This document shows positions 36,864-47,203 of a stretch of DNA of 64,000 bases, piece by piece. The translations under genes were made by a program, and so were the position numbers. Origin of the DNA: Burkholderiales bacterium Ga0077547 (GTDB lineage Bacteria > Pseudomonadota > Gammaproteobacteria > Burkholderiales > Burkholderiaceae_C); contig LNEY01000019.1 of assembly GCA_001464195.1 (NCBI GenBank), positions 62,001 through 126,000 of the forward strand, written 5' to 3'. A model generated the notes under the pieces. That model had not been told where the DNA came from. It did no database searches and saw only the letters and a program-made list of their open reading frames with translations. Each line of letters starts with the position of its first letter. The stretch's first letter is position 1.

Positions 36864-38879
36864 GTGAAGCCCGAAGCGCCGGCCACACCGGCCCCCTCGG
36901 CACAGGCCATGATGAACAGCTCACGCGCATCCGACCGCGGCAATGAGACGCCGCTGATCGCGCTGCGCGGCGTCACCAAGACCTACCGCAACGGCGAGCT
37001 CGAAACGCGGGTGCTGCACGGCATCGACCTGACGATCTACGAGGGCGAGTTTGTCGCGATCATGGGCGCCTCGGGCTCGGGCAAGTCCACGCTGATGAAC
37101 ATCCTCGGCTGCCTCGACAAGCCGAGCACCGGCTGCTACTTCTTCATGGGCCGGGATGTGTCGGCGCTGGATTCCGACGCGTTGGCGCTGTTGCGCCGCG
37201 ACGAATTCGGCTTCGTGTTCCAGAGCTACCACCTGATCGCAACCGCCACCGCGGCCGAGAACGTCGAGGTGCCGGCCCTGTATTCCGGCCTGCCGCCCGG
37301 CGAGCGCCACACACGCGCCGCCGCACTGCTGGGCGAGCTGGGCCTGTCGGAACGCCTGCACCACCGGCCGAACCAGTTGTCGGGCGGCCAGCAGCAGCGC
37401 GTGTCGATCTCCCGCGCGCTGATGAACGGCGGGCGCATCATCCTCGCCGACGAGCCCACCGGCGCGCTGGACAGCCAGAGCGGCGCCGACGTGATGAAAC
37501 TGCTGGCCGAGCTGTCGGCGCGCGGCCACACGGTGCTGCTGATCACCCACGCGAAAGAGGTCGCCGAGCACGCCGACCGGGTGATCGACATCAAGGACGG
37601 CCGCATCGTGTCCGACCCCGGCTCGGCGCCGCCTTCGGCCGCACAGCGCCATTTCACCCCGACCGCGGTGGTCGATGGCGGATCGGGGCTGGCCGACATC
37701 GTCGAGGCCGCGAAAATGGCGTTGCGTTCGCTGCGCGCCAACTTCTTCCGTTCGGTGCTGACGCTGCTGGGCATCGTGATCGGTGTCGGCTCGGTGATCG
37801 CCATGCTGGCGATCGGCGACGGAGCGAAGCAGGCGGTGATCGACCGCATCAGCGCGATGGGCTCGAACCTGATGCTGGTGCGGCCGGGCGCGCCCAACCA
37901 GCGCGGTTTCAGCGCCACCGCCACGCTGGTGATCGGCGACGTGCAGGCGATCGACCAGGTGCCCAATGTGTTGGCCGCGGTGCCCGAGCAGAACAGCACC
38001 GCCACCGTGCGCTATGGCAACTACGACGTGAGCACCAGCATCACCGGCACCTCGGCGAAGTTCCCGCTGGCGCGCCAGTGGCCGGTGGCGCAGGGCAGCT
38101 TCTTCAGCGCCGACGACGAGGCCGGCTATGCGGCCGTCGCAGTGCTCGGCCAGACGGTCGCGAATGCGCTGTTCCCCGGGGGCGAGAGCCCGGTCGGCCA
38201 GTACGTGCTGGTCGGCAACCTGCTGTTTCAGGTGGTGGGCGTGATGTCGCCGCGCGGCGCCTCTCCGACCGGTGCCGACCAGGACGACGCGGTGCTGGTG
38301 CCCTACGCGACCAGCAGCCTGCGGCTGTCGGGCCAGCGCTTCCTGCGCAACGTGACCGTCGCGGTCGACGACGTGGCGCTGATCGACGAGACCCAGGCGG
38401 CGGTCGAAGCGCTGCTGCTGGAGCGGCATGGCGTGATCGACTTCCAGATCCGCAACATGGCCTCAATCATCGAAACGACGGTGGAGACGCAGAACACGCT
38501 GACGATCCTGCTCGGCTCGATCGCGGCGATCTCGCTGCTGGTGGGCGGCATCGGCGTGATGAACATCATGCTGGTGTCGGTGACCGAACGCACCCGCGAG
38601 ATCGGCATCCGGATGGCGACCGGCGCCCGCGAGCGCAACATCAGGCAGCAGTTCCTGATCGAGGCGATGGTGATCTCGGCGATCGGTGGAGCGATCGGCG
38701 TGATGGGCGGCCTGGCCACGGCGGCAGTCATCGCCAGCTTCGGTACGCCGGTTCAGTATTCACTCGCGCCGGTGCTGCTGGCTTTTGGCTGCGCCTTCGG
38801 CACTGGCTTGGTGTTCGGCTGGCTGCCGGCGCGCAAGGCGGCCCGCCTCGACCCGGTGGTGGCACTCGCGGCGGAATGA
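36864..38879 (+). CDS. macB: MacB-type ABC exporter (ATPase-permease)
   Basis: The 671-residue protein fuses an N-terminal ATPase to a MacB/FtsX-type permease. The Walker A motif is [12 protein letters not shown], the signature is [15 protein letters not shown], and Walker B is [12 protein letters not shown]. Four membrane helices flank a large periplasmic domain, the last three close to the C-terminus ([22 protein letters not shown]). It powers the MacA/outer-membrane-factor channel. The start is GTG 36864 or ATG 36909; only a few residues differ in importance. Its stop overlaps the next ATG. Confidence 0.93.
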   Translation: MKPEAPATPAPSAQAMMNSSRASDRGNETPLIALRGVTKTYRNGELETRVLHGIDLTIYEGEFVAIMGASGSGKSTLMNILGCLDKPSTGCYFFMGRDVSALDSDALALLRRDEFGFVFQSYHLIATATAAENVEVPALYSGLPPGERHTRAAALLGELGLSERLHHRPNQLSGGQQQRVSISRALMNGGRIILADEPTGALDSQSGADVMKLLAELSARGHTVLLITHAKEVAEHADRVIDIKDGRIVSDPGSAPPSAAQRHFTPTAVVDGGSGLADIVEAAKMALRSLRANFFRSVLTLLGIVIGVGSVIAMLAIGDGAKQAVIDRISAMGSNLMLVRPGAPNQRGFSATATLVIGDVQAIDQVPNVLAAVPEQNSTATVRYGNYDVSTSITGTSAKFPLARQWPVAQGSFFSADDEAGYAAVAVLGQTVANALFPGGESPVGQYVLVGNLLFQVVGVMSPRGASPTGADQDDAVLVPYATSSLRLSGQRFLRNVTVAVDDVALIDETQAAVEALLLERHGVIDFQIRNMASIIETTVETQNTLTILLGSIAAISLLVGGIGVMNIMLVSVTERTREIGIRMATGARERNIRQQFLIEAMVISAIGGAIGVMGGLATAAVIASFGTPVQYSLAPVLLAFGCAFGTGLVFGWLPARKAARLDPVVALAAE

Positions 38880-40306
38880 CAGGCTCCCAACCCATGCACT
38901 CGTTTTTTTCAATGAAGCACAGCGCCCCCCGCGGCACCGCACTGGCCATGGCGCTGGCCCTGGCGCTGGCCGGCTGCGCGACCCCCATCGACAGCCCACG
39001 CCCGCGCATCGAGTTGCCCGCCCAATGGAACGAGGCCGCCCCCGAAAGCAGCGCACTGCAACGCGACTGGTGGCGAGGCTTCCAGTCGGACGAACTGGCG
39101 CAGCTGATCGCCGCAGCGCAGGCCGACAGCCCCACGCTGGCCATCTCGGCCGAACGGGTGCAGCAGGCCGAGCTGCTGGTGCGCAACGCCGGCGCGACGC
39201 TGTTCCCGTCGGTCGGCATCGGTGGTGGCACCGGCGCGCAGCGCAGCGACCCGGGCCGCGATGCCAGCGCGCGCACCAGCCGATCGACCAACGTGTCGCT
39301 GGGCGTGAGTTACGAGGTCGATCTGTGGGGTCGGCTGTCGGCTGGCGTCAAGGGCGCCGAGGCGTCGCTGGCGGCCAGCCGCCACGACCTCGAATCGGCG
39401 CGGCTGTCGCTGACAACCGGTGTCGCCAACGCCTACTTCCAGGTGCTGGCACTGCGCATGCGGCTGGTGATCGCACGCGAGAACCTGGCCATCGCCGAGC
39501 GCGTGTTCACCATCGTCGAGGCGCGCTACCGCAACGGCGCGGCGTCGGCGCTGGACGTGAGTCGCCAGCGCATCACCGTGCTGTCGCAGCGCGCGTCGAT
39601 CGAACCGCTGGAGGTGCAGGAACGGCAGACCGTCACCGCGCTGGCGGTGCTGCTCGGTCGCACGCCGCAAACCTTGCAGGTCGCCACGCGCAGCTTCGCC
39701 GATTTCACCATCCCCGAGGTCAGCGCCGCGCTGCCTTCTGAGCTGCTGGTGCGCCGCCCCGACCTGGCCAGCGCCGAAGCGCAGTTGGCCGCGGCCGATG
39801 CCGATGTGGCGGTGGCCCGTGCCGCATTGCTGCCCAGCGTGTCGCTGTCGGGCTCGGTGGGCGCGGCCACGGCATCGCTGCTGTCGCTGGCCAATCCGGC
39901 CACCAGCATCGGCCTGACCGCCTCGCTGGCGCAGACGCTGTTCGATGGTGGCCGGCTGCGCAACAACCTGGCTCTCAGCGAGTCGGCGCGCAGGCAGCTG
40001 GTCGAGAGCTATCGGGGCGCGATCTACACCGCGCTGAAAGAGGTCGAAGACGCGCTCGGCAACCTGACCGCCAGCAAGGGACAGGAACAAGCGCAGCTCG
40101 CCATCCGCGACGAAGCGCAGCGCGCGCTGCGGCTGGCCGAATTGCGCTACCGGGAGGGCGCCGACGACATCACCACCGTGCTCGACGCGCAGCGCACGCT
40201 GTTCTCGTCGCTGGACCAGCTCGCGCAGCTCCGACTGGCGCGACTGACGGCAGCGCTGGACCTGTTCATGGCGCTGGGCGGCGGGTGGACGGTCGGTGGG
40301 GCCTAG
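38876..40306 (+). CDS. NodT/TolC-family outer membrane efflux lipoprotein
   Basis: This protein begins with a signal peptide ending in the lipobox LALAGCA, so the mature N-terminus is lipidated. It then has two outer-membrane-efflux repeats with alternating coiled coil and beta regions ([38 protein letters not shown]). It forms the outer-membrane exit of the MacAB system. ATG 38876 overlaps the macB stop (ATGA); ATG 38894 or 38912 are alternatives that still keep the signal peptide. Confidence 0.9.
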   Translation: MTGSQPMHSFFSMKHSAPRGTALAMALALALAGCATPIDSPRPRIELPAQWNEAAPESSALQRDWWRGFQSDELAQLIAAAQADSPTLAISAERVQQAELLVRNAGATLFPSVGIGGGTGAQRSDPGRDASARTSRSTNVSLGVSYEVDLWGRLSAGVKGAEASLAASRHDLESARLSLTTGVANAYFQVLALRMRLVIARENLAIAERVFTIVEARYRNGAASALDVSRQRITVLSQRASIEPLEVQERQTVTALAVLLGRTPQTLQVATRSFADFTIPEVSAALPSELLVRRPDLASAEAQLAAADADVAVARAALLPSVSLSGSVGAATASLLSLANPATSIGLTASLAQTLFDGGRLRNNLALSESARRQLVESYRGAIYTALKEVEDALGNLTASKGQEQAQLAIRDEAQRALRLAELRYREGADDITTVLDAQRTLFSSLDQLAQLRLARLTAALDLFMALGGGWTVGGA

Positions 40307-40321
40307 CCACTTCACAACCGG

Positions 40322-40352
40322 TTGACACAAGTTAATGGGAATCGTTATCATC
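40322..40352 (+). promoter_or_regulatory. iron-regulated promoter with Fur box
   Basis: TTGACA (40322-40327) and TATCAT (40346-40351) are 18 bases apart, a good sigma-70 promoter. It overlaps AATGGGAATCGTTATCATC, which resembles Fur boxes of siderophore receptors. A 150-base leader follows before the receptor start. Repression by Fur is inferred. Confidence 0.72.
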
Positions 40353-40501
40353 CTCATCTGATTGCCGTCGAGCTTCGATGGCATGCCGGTCAGCCATCTG
40401 CTTCAAGCCATCTGTTTTCCTCGCGTCGAGACGCGGTCGAGATCGCTGCAGAAAGCCAGCCTCTGTGCTTTTTGCTTTTTCGACAACCCGAGGAAAAAAA
40501 C

Positions 40502-42811
40502 ATGGCCTACATCCAGGCGCGCAAACACGCCCATCCCCTGCTCCGCACCCAAACGGCGGCTGCCGCCGTCGCCGCATTGACGCTGCCCATGGCCGCACAG
40601 GCACAACAGGTCGCCACGCCCGCAGCCGCCGCTTCCGCGGCGGCACGCAGCGCGGTGCTGCCCGAGGTCAAGGTCAAGTCGGCGGCCGAGGTGCCCTACA
40701 AGGCCGACGTGATGTCGTCGCCGAAGTTCACGCAGCCGCTGGTCGACACGCCGCAGACGATCACCGTCATCAAGAAAGAGCTGCTGCGCGAGCAGGGCGC
40801 CACCACGTTGGCCGAGGCGCTGCGCAACACGCCGGGTGTCACGATGCTGGCCGGCGAGAACGGCAACACCTCCAGCGGCGACTCGATCTTCATGCGCGGC
40901 TTCGACACACAGGGCAGCATCTTTGTCGATGGCATCCGTGACCTCGGTTCGATCTCGCGAGATGTCTTCAACATCGAGCAGGTCGAAGTCGTCAAAGGCC
41001 CGTCGGGCGCCGACAACGGACGCGGCGCCTCGTCGGGTTACGTGAACCTGTCGACCAAGGTGCCGTTCATGGACGCCTTCAACAGCGCCAGCGTCAGCCT
41101 GGGCACGCGCAGCCGCAAGCGCGCGACGGCCGACTTCAACAGCCCGATCGACATCGGCATCCCCGGCGCCGCGGTGCGGCTGAACCTGGTGGCGCAGGAC
41201 TACGGCGTGCCGGGCCGCCATGAGGTCGAGCGCAAGAGCATCGGCTTCGCGCCGTCGATCGCCTTCGGCCTGAACACGCCCACACGCGCTTACTTCTACC
41301 TGCTGCACAGCACGCAGAACAACCGCCCCGACGGCGGCGTCCCGACGGTCGGCCTGCGCGGCTACTACAACGCGATCCTGTCGCCGAACGGCATCAATCC
41401 GCCGAAGGTGAACTCCCAGAACTTCTACGGCGCGAAGTCCGACGACGAGGACGTGGACATCAACATGTTCACTGCACGCTTCGAGCACGACCTCACGCCC
41501 AATGTCACCATCCGCAACACCTCGCGCTACGGTCGGCTGAACCTGAAAAGCACGCTGACCGGCGTCAACGCGCTCGGCAACATCGGCACGCTGGCGTCAC
41601 CGAACACCAACTTCGCGGACTACACCGTGAGCCGCTCGCGGCAAGGCCGGGACCAGGAAAACGAGGTCCTGACCAATCAGACGAACGTGACAGCCGAACT
41701 CGGCTCGGGCTTCGTCAAGCACTCGCTGAGCGGTGGTGTCGAGTTCATCTACGAAAAACAGACCACCCCGGCCTTCGCCGCGACCGGACAGGCCAACGCC
41801 AACCTCTACAACCCGAGCACCGACGACGTGTTCCAGACACCGGTGCGCACCGGCGCGTACAGCAACGGCGACACCACCTCGATGGCGCTGTACCTGTTTG
41901 ACACGCTGAAGGTGGGCGAGCAGTGGCAGTTCACCGGCGGATTCCGCCTGGAACACTACGACACCGACTCGCAGTCGGTCAGCCTGTCCACCGCCGCGGC
42001 CAACCCGACGCTGCCGGTTGGCACGCTGATTCCCCTGTCGCTCGACACCAACGGCAACCTGAAGAGCTGGAAGCTCGGCGCGCTGTACAAGCCGGCGCCC
42101 AACGGCAGCATCTACGTGTCGACGGCCAATTCGCAGCAGCCGCCAGGGGGTGCCAACTTCGCGCTGAGCGCGAACGCGAACAACGCCAACCGCCCCGACC
42201 TGTCGCCGCAGGAAGGCCGCAACGTTGAACTCGGCACCAAGTGGGAATTCAACGGCGGCAAGCTGGCCGTGGCGGGCGCGCTGTTCCACAGCAAGAACAA
42301 GAACGAGCTGGTGCAGGATCCGGTCGACCCGACCGTCTACACGCAGGTCGGCGAGCGGCGGGTGAAGGGCGTGGAAGTCAGCGTGGTCGGTCAGATCACC
42401 GACGCGCTGCACCTGAGCACCGGCCTCGCCTACGCGAAGACCAAGATCACCCGCGCCGCCGCGACCACCCAGGGCGGCGTGATCCAGTTCTCACCGAAAT
42501 TCACCTTCACCTCGTGGGTGACCTACAAGCTGCCGATGGGCGTGACGCTGGGCGGCGGCGCACGGCACGTCGGCAATTCGGTCACGTCGAGCAATGTCGA
42601 TACCTCGACCTTGACCGGCATCTACCGCATCCCGAGCTACTGGATCGCCGACGCGCTGGTGAGCTACGAGGTCAACAAGACCCTGAGCCTGCAACTGAAC
42701 GTGAACAACCTGTTCGACAAGAACTACATCACCTCGGTGAACAGTGGGCGTTCGCGTTACTACCCCGGCGTGTCGCGCTCGGCGCTGCTCAGCGCGAACA
42801 TGACCTTCTGA
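40502..42811 (+). CDS. TonB-dependent catecholate siderophore receptor (Fiu-like)
   Basis: This 769-residue outer-membrane receptor has a signal peptide (about residues 1-34). The plug domain follows (VDTPQTITVIKKELL, RNTPGVTML, MRGFDTQGSIFVDG, EVVKGPSGADNGRG) before the 22-strand barrel ending in SANMTF. It is most like Fiu and relatives, which take up ferric catecholates. It lies behind a Fur-box promoter and upstream of a PiuC-type hydroxylase, the usual Fiu-piuC pairing. The exact siderophore is unknown. The upstream in-frame extension to 40322 overlaps the promoter and is not coding. Confidence 0.93.
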   Translation: MAYIQARKHAHPLLRTQTAAAAVAALTLPMAAQAQQVATPAAAASAAARSAVLPEVKVKSAAEVPYKADVMSSPKFTQPLVDTPQTITVIKKELLREQGATTLAEALRNTPGVTMLAGENGNTSSGDSIFMRGFDTQGSIFVDGIRDLGSISRDVFNIEQVEVVKGPSGADNGRGASSGYVNLSTKVPFMDAFNSASVSLGTRSRKRATADFNSPIDIGIPGAAVRLNLVAQDYGVPGRHEVERKSIGFAPSIAFGLNTPTRAYFYLLHSTQNNRPDGGVPTVGLRGYYNAILSPNGINPPKVNSQNFYGAKSDDEDVDINMFTARFEHDLTPNVTIRNTSRYGRLNLKSTLTGVNALGNIGTLASPNTNFADYTVSRSRQGRDQENEVLTNQTNVTAELGSGFVKHSLSGGVEFIYEKQTTPAFAATGQANANLYNPSTDDVFQTPVRTGAYSNGDTTSMALYLFDTLKVGEQWQFTGGFRLEHYDTDSQSVSLSTAAANPTLPVGTLIPLSLDTNGNLKSWKLGALYKPAPNGSIYVSTANSQQPPGGANFALSANANNANRPDLSPQEGRNVELGTKWEFNGGKLAVAGALFHSKNKNELVQDPVDPTVYTQVGERRVKGVEVSVVGQITDALHLSTGLAYAKTKITRAAATTQGGVIQFSPKFTFTSWVTYKLPMGVTLGGGARHVGNSVTSSNVDTSTLTGIYRIPSYWIADALVSYEVNKTLSLQLNVNNLFDKNYITSVNSGRSRYYPGVSRSALLSANMTF

Positions 42812-42840
42812 TGCCGCACTGACGACGCGCGCATGATCGG

Positions 42841-42871
42841 GCCCCTCGTGAGAACGAGGGGCTCTTCTTCG
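42841..42871 (+). terminator. rho-independent terminator after the siderophore receptor
   Basis: GCCCCTCGT (42841-42849) and ACGAGGGGC (42854-42862) form a 9-base-pair stem with a 4-base loop, followed by TCTTCTTCGTT. It lies between the receptor and PiuC genes, so PiuC may be transcribed at lower level by read-through. Confidence 0.75.
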
Positions 42872-42887
42872 TTCGGGAACTGCCACC

Positions 42888-43568
42888 ATGATGCTGCACA
42901 TCCCTGAGGTCCTGACACCATCGCAGGTGGCTCGCCTGCGTGCACGACTGGATGCGGCCGACTGGGTGGATGGCCGCGCCACTGTCGGGAGCCAAGGTGC
43001 ACAGGTCAAGCAGAACCGGCAACTGCCCGAGCTGTCGCCGCTCGGGCGCGAGCTGGGCGAGGTCGTGTTGACGGCCCTGCTCGCACACCCGCTGTTCGTC
43101 TCGGCCGCGCTGCCGCTGCGCAACGTGCCGCCACTCTTCAACCGCTACGAAGGCGGCGAGCACTATGGGCTGCACATCGACAGCGCCGTACGCACTGTGC
43201 CGGGCACGAACCTGAGGCTGCGCACCGACCTGTCGTGCACGCTGTTCCTGAGCGAGCCCGACGACTACGACGGCGGCGAGCTGGTGGTCGTCGATACCTA
43301 CGGCACGCACGAGGTCAAGCTGCCGGCCGGCGATCTGATCCTGTACTCGTCGAGCAGCCTGCACCGCGTCGAGCCGGTGACGCGCGGCGTGCGGGTGTGT
43401 TCGTTCTTCTGGACGCAAAGCATGGTGCGCGACGACGGGCATCGGCAACTGCTATTCGAGCTCGATCAGACGATCCAGAAGCTGCGCTTGCGCCTGGGCG
43501 AGTGCGAGGAAGTCCTGAACCTCACCGGGCACTATCACAACCTGCTGCGGCAGTGGGGTGAGGTCTGA
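42888..43568 (+). CDS. piuC: PiuC/YbiX-type Fe(II)/2-oxoglutarate-dependent hydroxylase
   Basis: This 226-residue protein matches the PKHD hydroxylase family. Iron ligands are H96 and D98 (HYGLHIDSA) and H159 ([10 protein letters not shown]), with R169 in position to bind 2-oxoglutarate. The family sits beside Fiu-like receptors and TonB-dependent uptake genes; hydroxylation of a siderophore or a peptide has been suggested but is not established. It has no signal peptide, so it should act in the cytosol. It is 77 bases after the receptor. Confidence 0.9.
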   Translation: MMLHIPEVLTPSQVARLRARLDAADWVDGRATVGSQGAQVKQNRQLPELSPLGRELGEVVLTALLAHPLFVSAALPLRNVPPLFNRYEGGEHYGLHIDSAVRTVPGTNLRLRTDLSCTLFLSEPDDYDGGELVVVDTYGTHEVKLPAGDLILYSSSSLHRVEPVTRGVRVCSFFWTQSMVRDDGHRQLLFELDQTIQKLRLRLGECEEVLNLTGHYHNLLRQWGEV

Positions 43569-43856
43569 CTTCTCTTCTCTTCTCTTGACGACCTCGCTTT
43601 GCTGGCGAGTGCGTTGGGTGACTGGCTCCGCTCATGTCCCCCGGGCCGAAAAAGACTCGGCCCTCCTCCTTTACTTCACTCCACACAGCGGCCTGTCACA
43701 GCGCTGCCGTCACCGAGGCAGGCATCGAATGAATACCTTTGCATGCGGCGATGGTGGCGCTGGCGTAAAGGGGGAGCGACGGCCGAAGGCCGGCGCGGAG
43801 GACATGAACGGAACACAGCGGCCTGTCGCAGCGCACACGCACACGATCAAACCGTC
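43569..43856. other. intergenic region with terminator and 22-base direct repeat
   Basis: This 288-base gap lies between convergent operons. GGGCCGA (43643-43649) and TCGGCCC (43657-43663) form a hairpin followed by a pyrimidine tract, a likely terminator for piuC. The direct repeat ACACAGCGGCCTGTCACAGCGC occurs at 43683-43704 and, with one mismatch, at 43813-43834. A G-rich block around 43770-43800 resembles Burkholderiales intergenic text. I see no convincing gene. Confidence 0.55.
43643..43672 (+). terminator. hairpin after piuC
   Basis: A 7-base-pair stem with an A-rich loop, followed by a U/C-rich run (TCCTCCTTTACTT). It is placed 75 bases after the piuC stop. Confidence 0.6.
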
Positions 43857-45251
43857 TCAGTAAACATCCCGCCGCAACCGACCTTGCTCGATGAGTCGGT
43901 CCAAGCCATCCTGGCCCAACGCGTCGATCAGCGCCGCCTCCACGCCTGAGGCCATGCCGGCCAGACTGCCGCAGACGTAGAGGGCGGCGCCGCCGGCGAC
44001 CCATGCGCGAAGCCGATCGGTCTGTTCGCGCAACAGATCCTGCACGTAGCGACGTTCAGGCGTGTCGCGCGAATAGACGAGGTCGACGCGCTCGAGCACG
44101 CCGCTGCAAAGCCAGGCGTCGATCTCGTCGCGGTAGTACGCGTCGTGCGCCGCCTGGCGTTCGCCAAACACCAGCCAGGCCGCGCCGGCTTTAGCGCCAG
44201 CCGCCGCGCGCGCCTTCAGGTGCGCACGCAGGCCGGCCAGGCCGGTGCCGTTGCCGATCAGGATCAGCGGCCGCTGCGCGTTCTCACCGAGGCGAAAGTT
44301 GCCGTGCGCGCGCAGTCGCAGCGCGATCTCGTCGCCCAGTTGTGTCTGATCGGTCAACCAGCCCGAGGCCACGCCGAGCGTGCCGTCGGTGTGGCGCTCC
44401 TGTCGCACCAGCAGGTGCAGGCGGCCGTCGGCAGGGAGCGAGGCAATCGAGTACTCGCGCGGCTTGTGTGGGTCGCCCGGCGCCAGCACCTGCACCAAAT
44501 CGCCCGCCTTCCAATCGGCAACGGCGCTGCCGATGGGTGGGGCGAGTTCGATGTGGAAGCACGGGCCGCCGAGGCTGCCAGGGTTCAGGTGGTGGCGTGC
44601 AGCGAGGCGCCACGGTTCGAACGGGGTTGCCAGTTGCCAGTCCGGCAGGTCGCTGGTGCCGGCAACGCGCGCGACTTCGTGCTGCCACTTCAGCAGCGCG
44701 CCGGAGTCGCCCTGGTCGACATCGATGCGATCGAACAGCGCCTGCGCGCCGCGCTGCTGCAGCCACGCGTCGAGCGTACGGCCGAAGCCGCAGAAGTGCT
44801 GGTAGCTGCGGTCGCCCAGCGCCAGCACGCCGCAGTGCAGTCCGTCGAGCGCGAGCGGGCGGTTCGGATTCATTGCGCGACGCACGAACGCGGCGGCGGC
44901 ATCGGGCGCGTCGCCTTCGCCATAGGTGCTGACGATGAACAGCGCGCGCTCGGTGGCCCGCAGCTCGTCAGGCTGCAGTTGCGACAGGCTGCACAGGCGC
45001 ACGGGCACGCCGGCACGGTGCAGCGCCTGCGCGGTCTGCAGCGCGATCTGCTCGGCGGTGCCGGTCTGGCTGGCGTGCAGCACCAGCACCGGCGGCGTGC
45101 CGGCCACCGCGGGCGCCAGCGCGGCGACGGCGCGCTCGGCCTTCGCCTGGCGAGCCCGGTGCAGCCGCCATGTGCCCGCACACAAGCCCAGGTAGGACAG
45201 CACCACGACGCCCGCCGCGACATGGCGCAGCGTGTCCACCGACCACGTCAT
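43857..45251 (-). CDS. membrane-anchored flavodoxin/ferredoxin-NADP-type reductase
   Basis: This 464-residue protein has an N-terminal membrane segment (about 9-28). A flavodoxin domain follows (LVLHASQTGTAEQIA, STYGEGDAPDAA, LGDRSYQHFC), then FAD- and NAD(P)-binding domains (REYSIASLP, LILIGNGTGLAGLRAHL, YVCGSLAGMASGVEAAL). The design resembles the CysJ sulfite reductase flavoprotein, but it is anchored in the membrane and has no sulfite-reductase partner nearby. It probably passes NAD(P)H electrons to the PepSY protein or another membrane carrier. It is the last gene of the operon; its ATG overlaps the ApbE stop. Confidence 0.88.
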   Translation of the reverse strand: MTWSVDTLRHVAAGVVVLSYLGLCAGTWRLHRARQAKAERAVAALAPAVAGTPPVLVLHASQTGTAEQIALQTAQALHRAGVPVRLCSLSQLQPDELRATERALFIVSTYGEGDAPDAAAAFVRRAMNPNRPLALDGLHCGVLALGDRSYQHFCGFGRTLDAWLQQRGAQALFDRIDVDQGDSGALLKWQHEVARVAGTSDLPDWQLATPFEPWRLAARHHLNPGSLGGPCFHIELAPPIGSAVADWKAGDLVQVLAPGDPHKPREYSIASLPADGRLHLLVRQERHTDGTLGVASGWLTDQTQLGDEIALRLRAHGNFRLGENAQRPLILIGNGTGLAGLRAHLKARAAAGAKAGAAWLVFGERQAAHDAYYRDEIDAWLCSGVLERVDLVYSRDTPERRYVQDLLREQTDRLRAWVAGGAALYVCGSLAGMASGVEAALIDALGQDGLDRLIEQGRLRRDVY

Positions 45252-46294
45252 GCGAGCAGCGCTTCGAACGCTTCCGTCGGGCGCGCCTCGTGGCCACCGG
45301 CACTGCGGCGGATGAACAGCGCCGCGAGTTGCAGCCGTTCGGCATAGGCCCACCCTGCGTCCGGGCCGAGCACCAGCAGCGCCGTCGCCAGCGCATCGGC
45401 TTGCATGCACTGCGCATGCACCACCGTGACCGAGGCCAGCGCGTGCCCGATGGGCCGGCCGGTGCGCGGGTCGATGGTGTGTGAGCAGTGCTCGCCATCG
45501 GCGACAAAGTGGCGAAAGTCATCTCCCGAGGTCGCTACGGCAAGGTCGGGAAGTGCGAGCACCGGGCCGCGCGGCTCGTCGCCGTCGCTGTCACCACCGC
45601 CATCGCTCGCCAGGCCCGGCCACTTCACCCCGACCCGCCACGGCGCCCCATCGGGTCGGCGCCCGCAACCGAGCAGTTCGCCACCCACCTCGACCAATGC
45701 GTTGTGGCAGCCCAGCGCGCGCAGAGCATGCGCCACCGCATCCACGGCGTAGCCCTTGGCGATCGACGACAGGTCGAGCGCGCTGCCACCGGGTTGACGC
45801 ACCCGCTGCTGCGGCACATCGATGCTCAAGCGCTGCCAGCCGACCCGGGCGCGGGCGGCTTGCAGCTCGGCGGCCGATGGCCGGGAGCTCCGTGCTGGCG
45901 CGGGTCCGAAGCCCCACAGGTCCACCACCGGTCCGACCGTCGGGTCGTAGGCGCCGCCGCTGTCGCGCGCCAGCACCAGCGCACTGCGCAGCACGCCGAA
46001 GAACGGCTCTGGCAAGGTCTGCCAATGGTCTGCGGCGGCACGATTGAAGCGGCTCAGATCCGAGTCAGGCTCCCACGGACTCATCTGTTGCACCACCGTG
46101 CCGAGCGCAGACTCGATCGACGCACGCAGTGAAGCGTGCGGTGGCGATGCCGTGCCGATCGGGTGCCAGAACCGGACGCTCCAGCGCGTGCCCATCGTCG
46201 ACCCGCCGAGCTCATTCACCACCGGCTCCACACGCAGCGGTGCGATGGCGCGTGCGAGGGCTGTCGATGCCACCGCGGCAGCGGTGTGCGTCAT
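45248..46294 (-). CDS. apbE: FAD:protein FMN transferase ApbE
   Basis: The 348-residue ApbE family protein attaches FMN covalently to Ser/Thr of exported proteins. Typical features are GGSTMGTRWSVRFW, DLSSIAKGYAVDAV and VEVGGELL, then the C-terminal SHTIDPRTGRPIGHALASVTV with metal and FAD contacts. The N-terminus lacks a clear lipobox; a weak hydrophobic stretch is present. Its likely target is encoded two genes away: DUF2271, with a FMN-attachment-like motif. It overlaps the flavoreductase start by ATGA. Confidence 0.92.
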   Translation of the reverse strand: MTHTAAAVASTALARAIAPLRVEPVVNELGGSTMGTRWSVRFWHPIGTASPPHASLRASIESALGTVVQQMSPWEPDSDLSRFNRAAADHWQTLPEPFFGVLRSALVLARDSGGAYDPTVGPVVDLWGFGPAPARSSRPSAAELQAARARVGWQRLSIDVPQQRVRQPGGSALDLSSIAKGYAVDAVAHALRALGCHNALVEVGGELLGCGRRPDGAPWRVGVKWPGLASDGGGDSDGDEPRGPVLALPDLAVATSGDDFRHFVADGEHCSHTIDPRTGRPIGHALASVTVVHAQCMQADALATALLVLGPDAGWAYAERLQLAALFIRRSAGGHEARPTEAFEALLA

Positions 46295-46340
46295 GGGGTG
46301 TTCAGCGGCCGGGCCACCGCGCTGAGGTCACAGGCCTTGT

Positions 46341-47156
46341 TCACTGCGACAGCACTTCCAGCACCACCGCATAGCCGAGCCGGCGCTCCTTGGCCTGCTT
46401 CACCGTGGTCTTGCTGTCCCTGGTGCTGACCTCCAGGCGATACAGCCCGGGCTGCGGCCACTTCACCGTGATGCGCCCTTGCGCGTCGGTCTTCAGCGCG
46501 ATCTCGCCGATCTTGTCGCGGTAGCGGATGCCACCGGGCACGATCTCGACGTCGAGTCCGGCCGCGGGCTGGCCGTCGAGGTGGAATGCGAAGGTGGCTT
46601 CCTCGCCGCTGTACAGGTCGTTCGGGTGCGTGACCGCGATCAGTTCCAGACCCACGCCCGTTGGCGTGAAGGCAGTCGGCTTCCCGACGGTGACGAAGGT
46701 CTCGAGACGGCTCACCGATTCGTTGACCTGCAACTCAACGGCGTCGGCCGGAACCTCTTTCTCGAAGTTGGCCGCGGTGCCTCGGAAACCCTTGTTCTGG
46801 CCGGTGGTCTTGTCCTTGTAGCGCGCGCTGACGCCCGCGTTGGCGTTGGCGATGCGGTAGGTGCCTGTTTGCGTCAGGTTCAGGTCGAACACGCTGCGCA
46901 CCTTGCCGATCATCAGGTTCTCGGGCGCCACCGCACTGCCATCGGGGGCCGTGACCACCAGGCCGTCGAGCCGCAGTGGCCCATGGTTGAAGAAGAACAT
47001 GTCGGTGCCGGTGCCGCCGTCGATGGTCACCCATTGCGGTTTGGACAGTACGGTGCTCGATGGCACGAAGAACGCGCTGTGTGCCTGCGCCAGCGGCGTG
47101 GCCAGCGCAAGAGCGATCGTGGTGGCCAGCACGCGCTGGAAAGAGGAATGGATCAT
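46341..47156 (-). CDS. DUF4198 exported protein
   Basis: The 271-residue protein has a signal peptide (ending near LAQAHS) and a two-part beta-sandwich. DUF4198 features include HSAFFVPSSTVLSKPQWV and VTHPNDLYSGEEATFAFHLDG. The second half looks like a carboxypeptidase-regulatory/Ig-like repeat (GRITVKWPQPGLYRLEV). The family recurs in operons with PepSY, DUF2271 and TonB-ExbBD and may bind metal or cofactor in the periplasm; its role is unproven. It lies 47 bases after DUF2271 and 46 before apbE. Confidence 0.87.
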   Translation of the reverse strand: MIHSSFQRVLATTIALALATPLAQAHSAFFVPSSTVLSKPQWVTIDGGTGTDMFFFNHGPLRLDGLVVTAPDGSAVAPENLMIGKVRSVFDLNLTQTGTYRIANANAGVSARYKDKTTGQNKGFRGTAANFEKEVPADAVELQVNESVSRLETFVTVGKPTAFTPTGVGLELIAVTHPNDLYSGEEATFAFHLDGQPAAGLDVEIVPGGIRYRDKIGEIALKTDAQGRITVKWPQPGLYRLEVSTRDSKTTVKQAKERRLGYAVVLEVLSQ

Positions 47157-47203
47157 GGAGAGGCTCCTGGAATTCGGAAGGGCAGGGGGTGGCAAAGACA
47201 GGC

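Noticed and set aside
36921-38429. Long open frame antisense to macB
   Set aside because: It mirrors the macB coding sequence and has composition typical of antisense shadows (His/Arg/Gln-rich).
40322-40501. N-terminal extension of the TonB receptor frame
   Set aside because: It covers the -35/-10 and Fur box; the signal peptide starts at ATG 40502.
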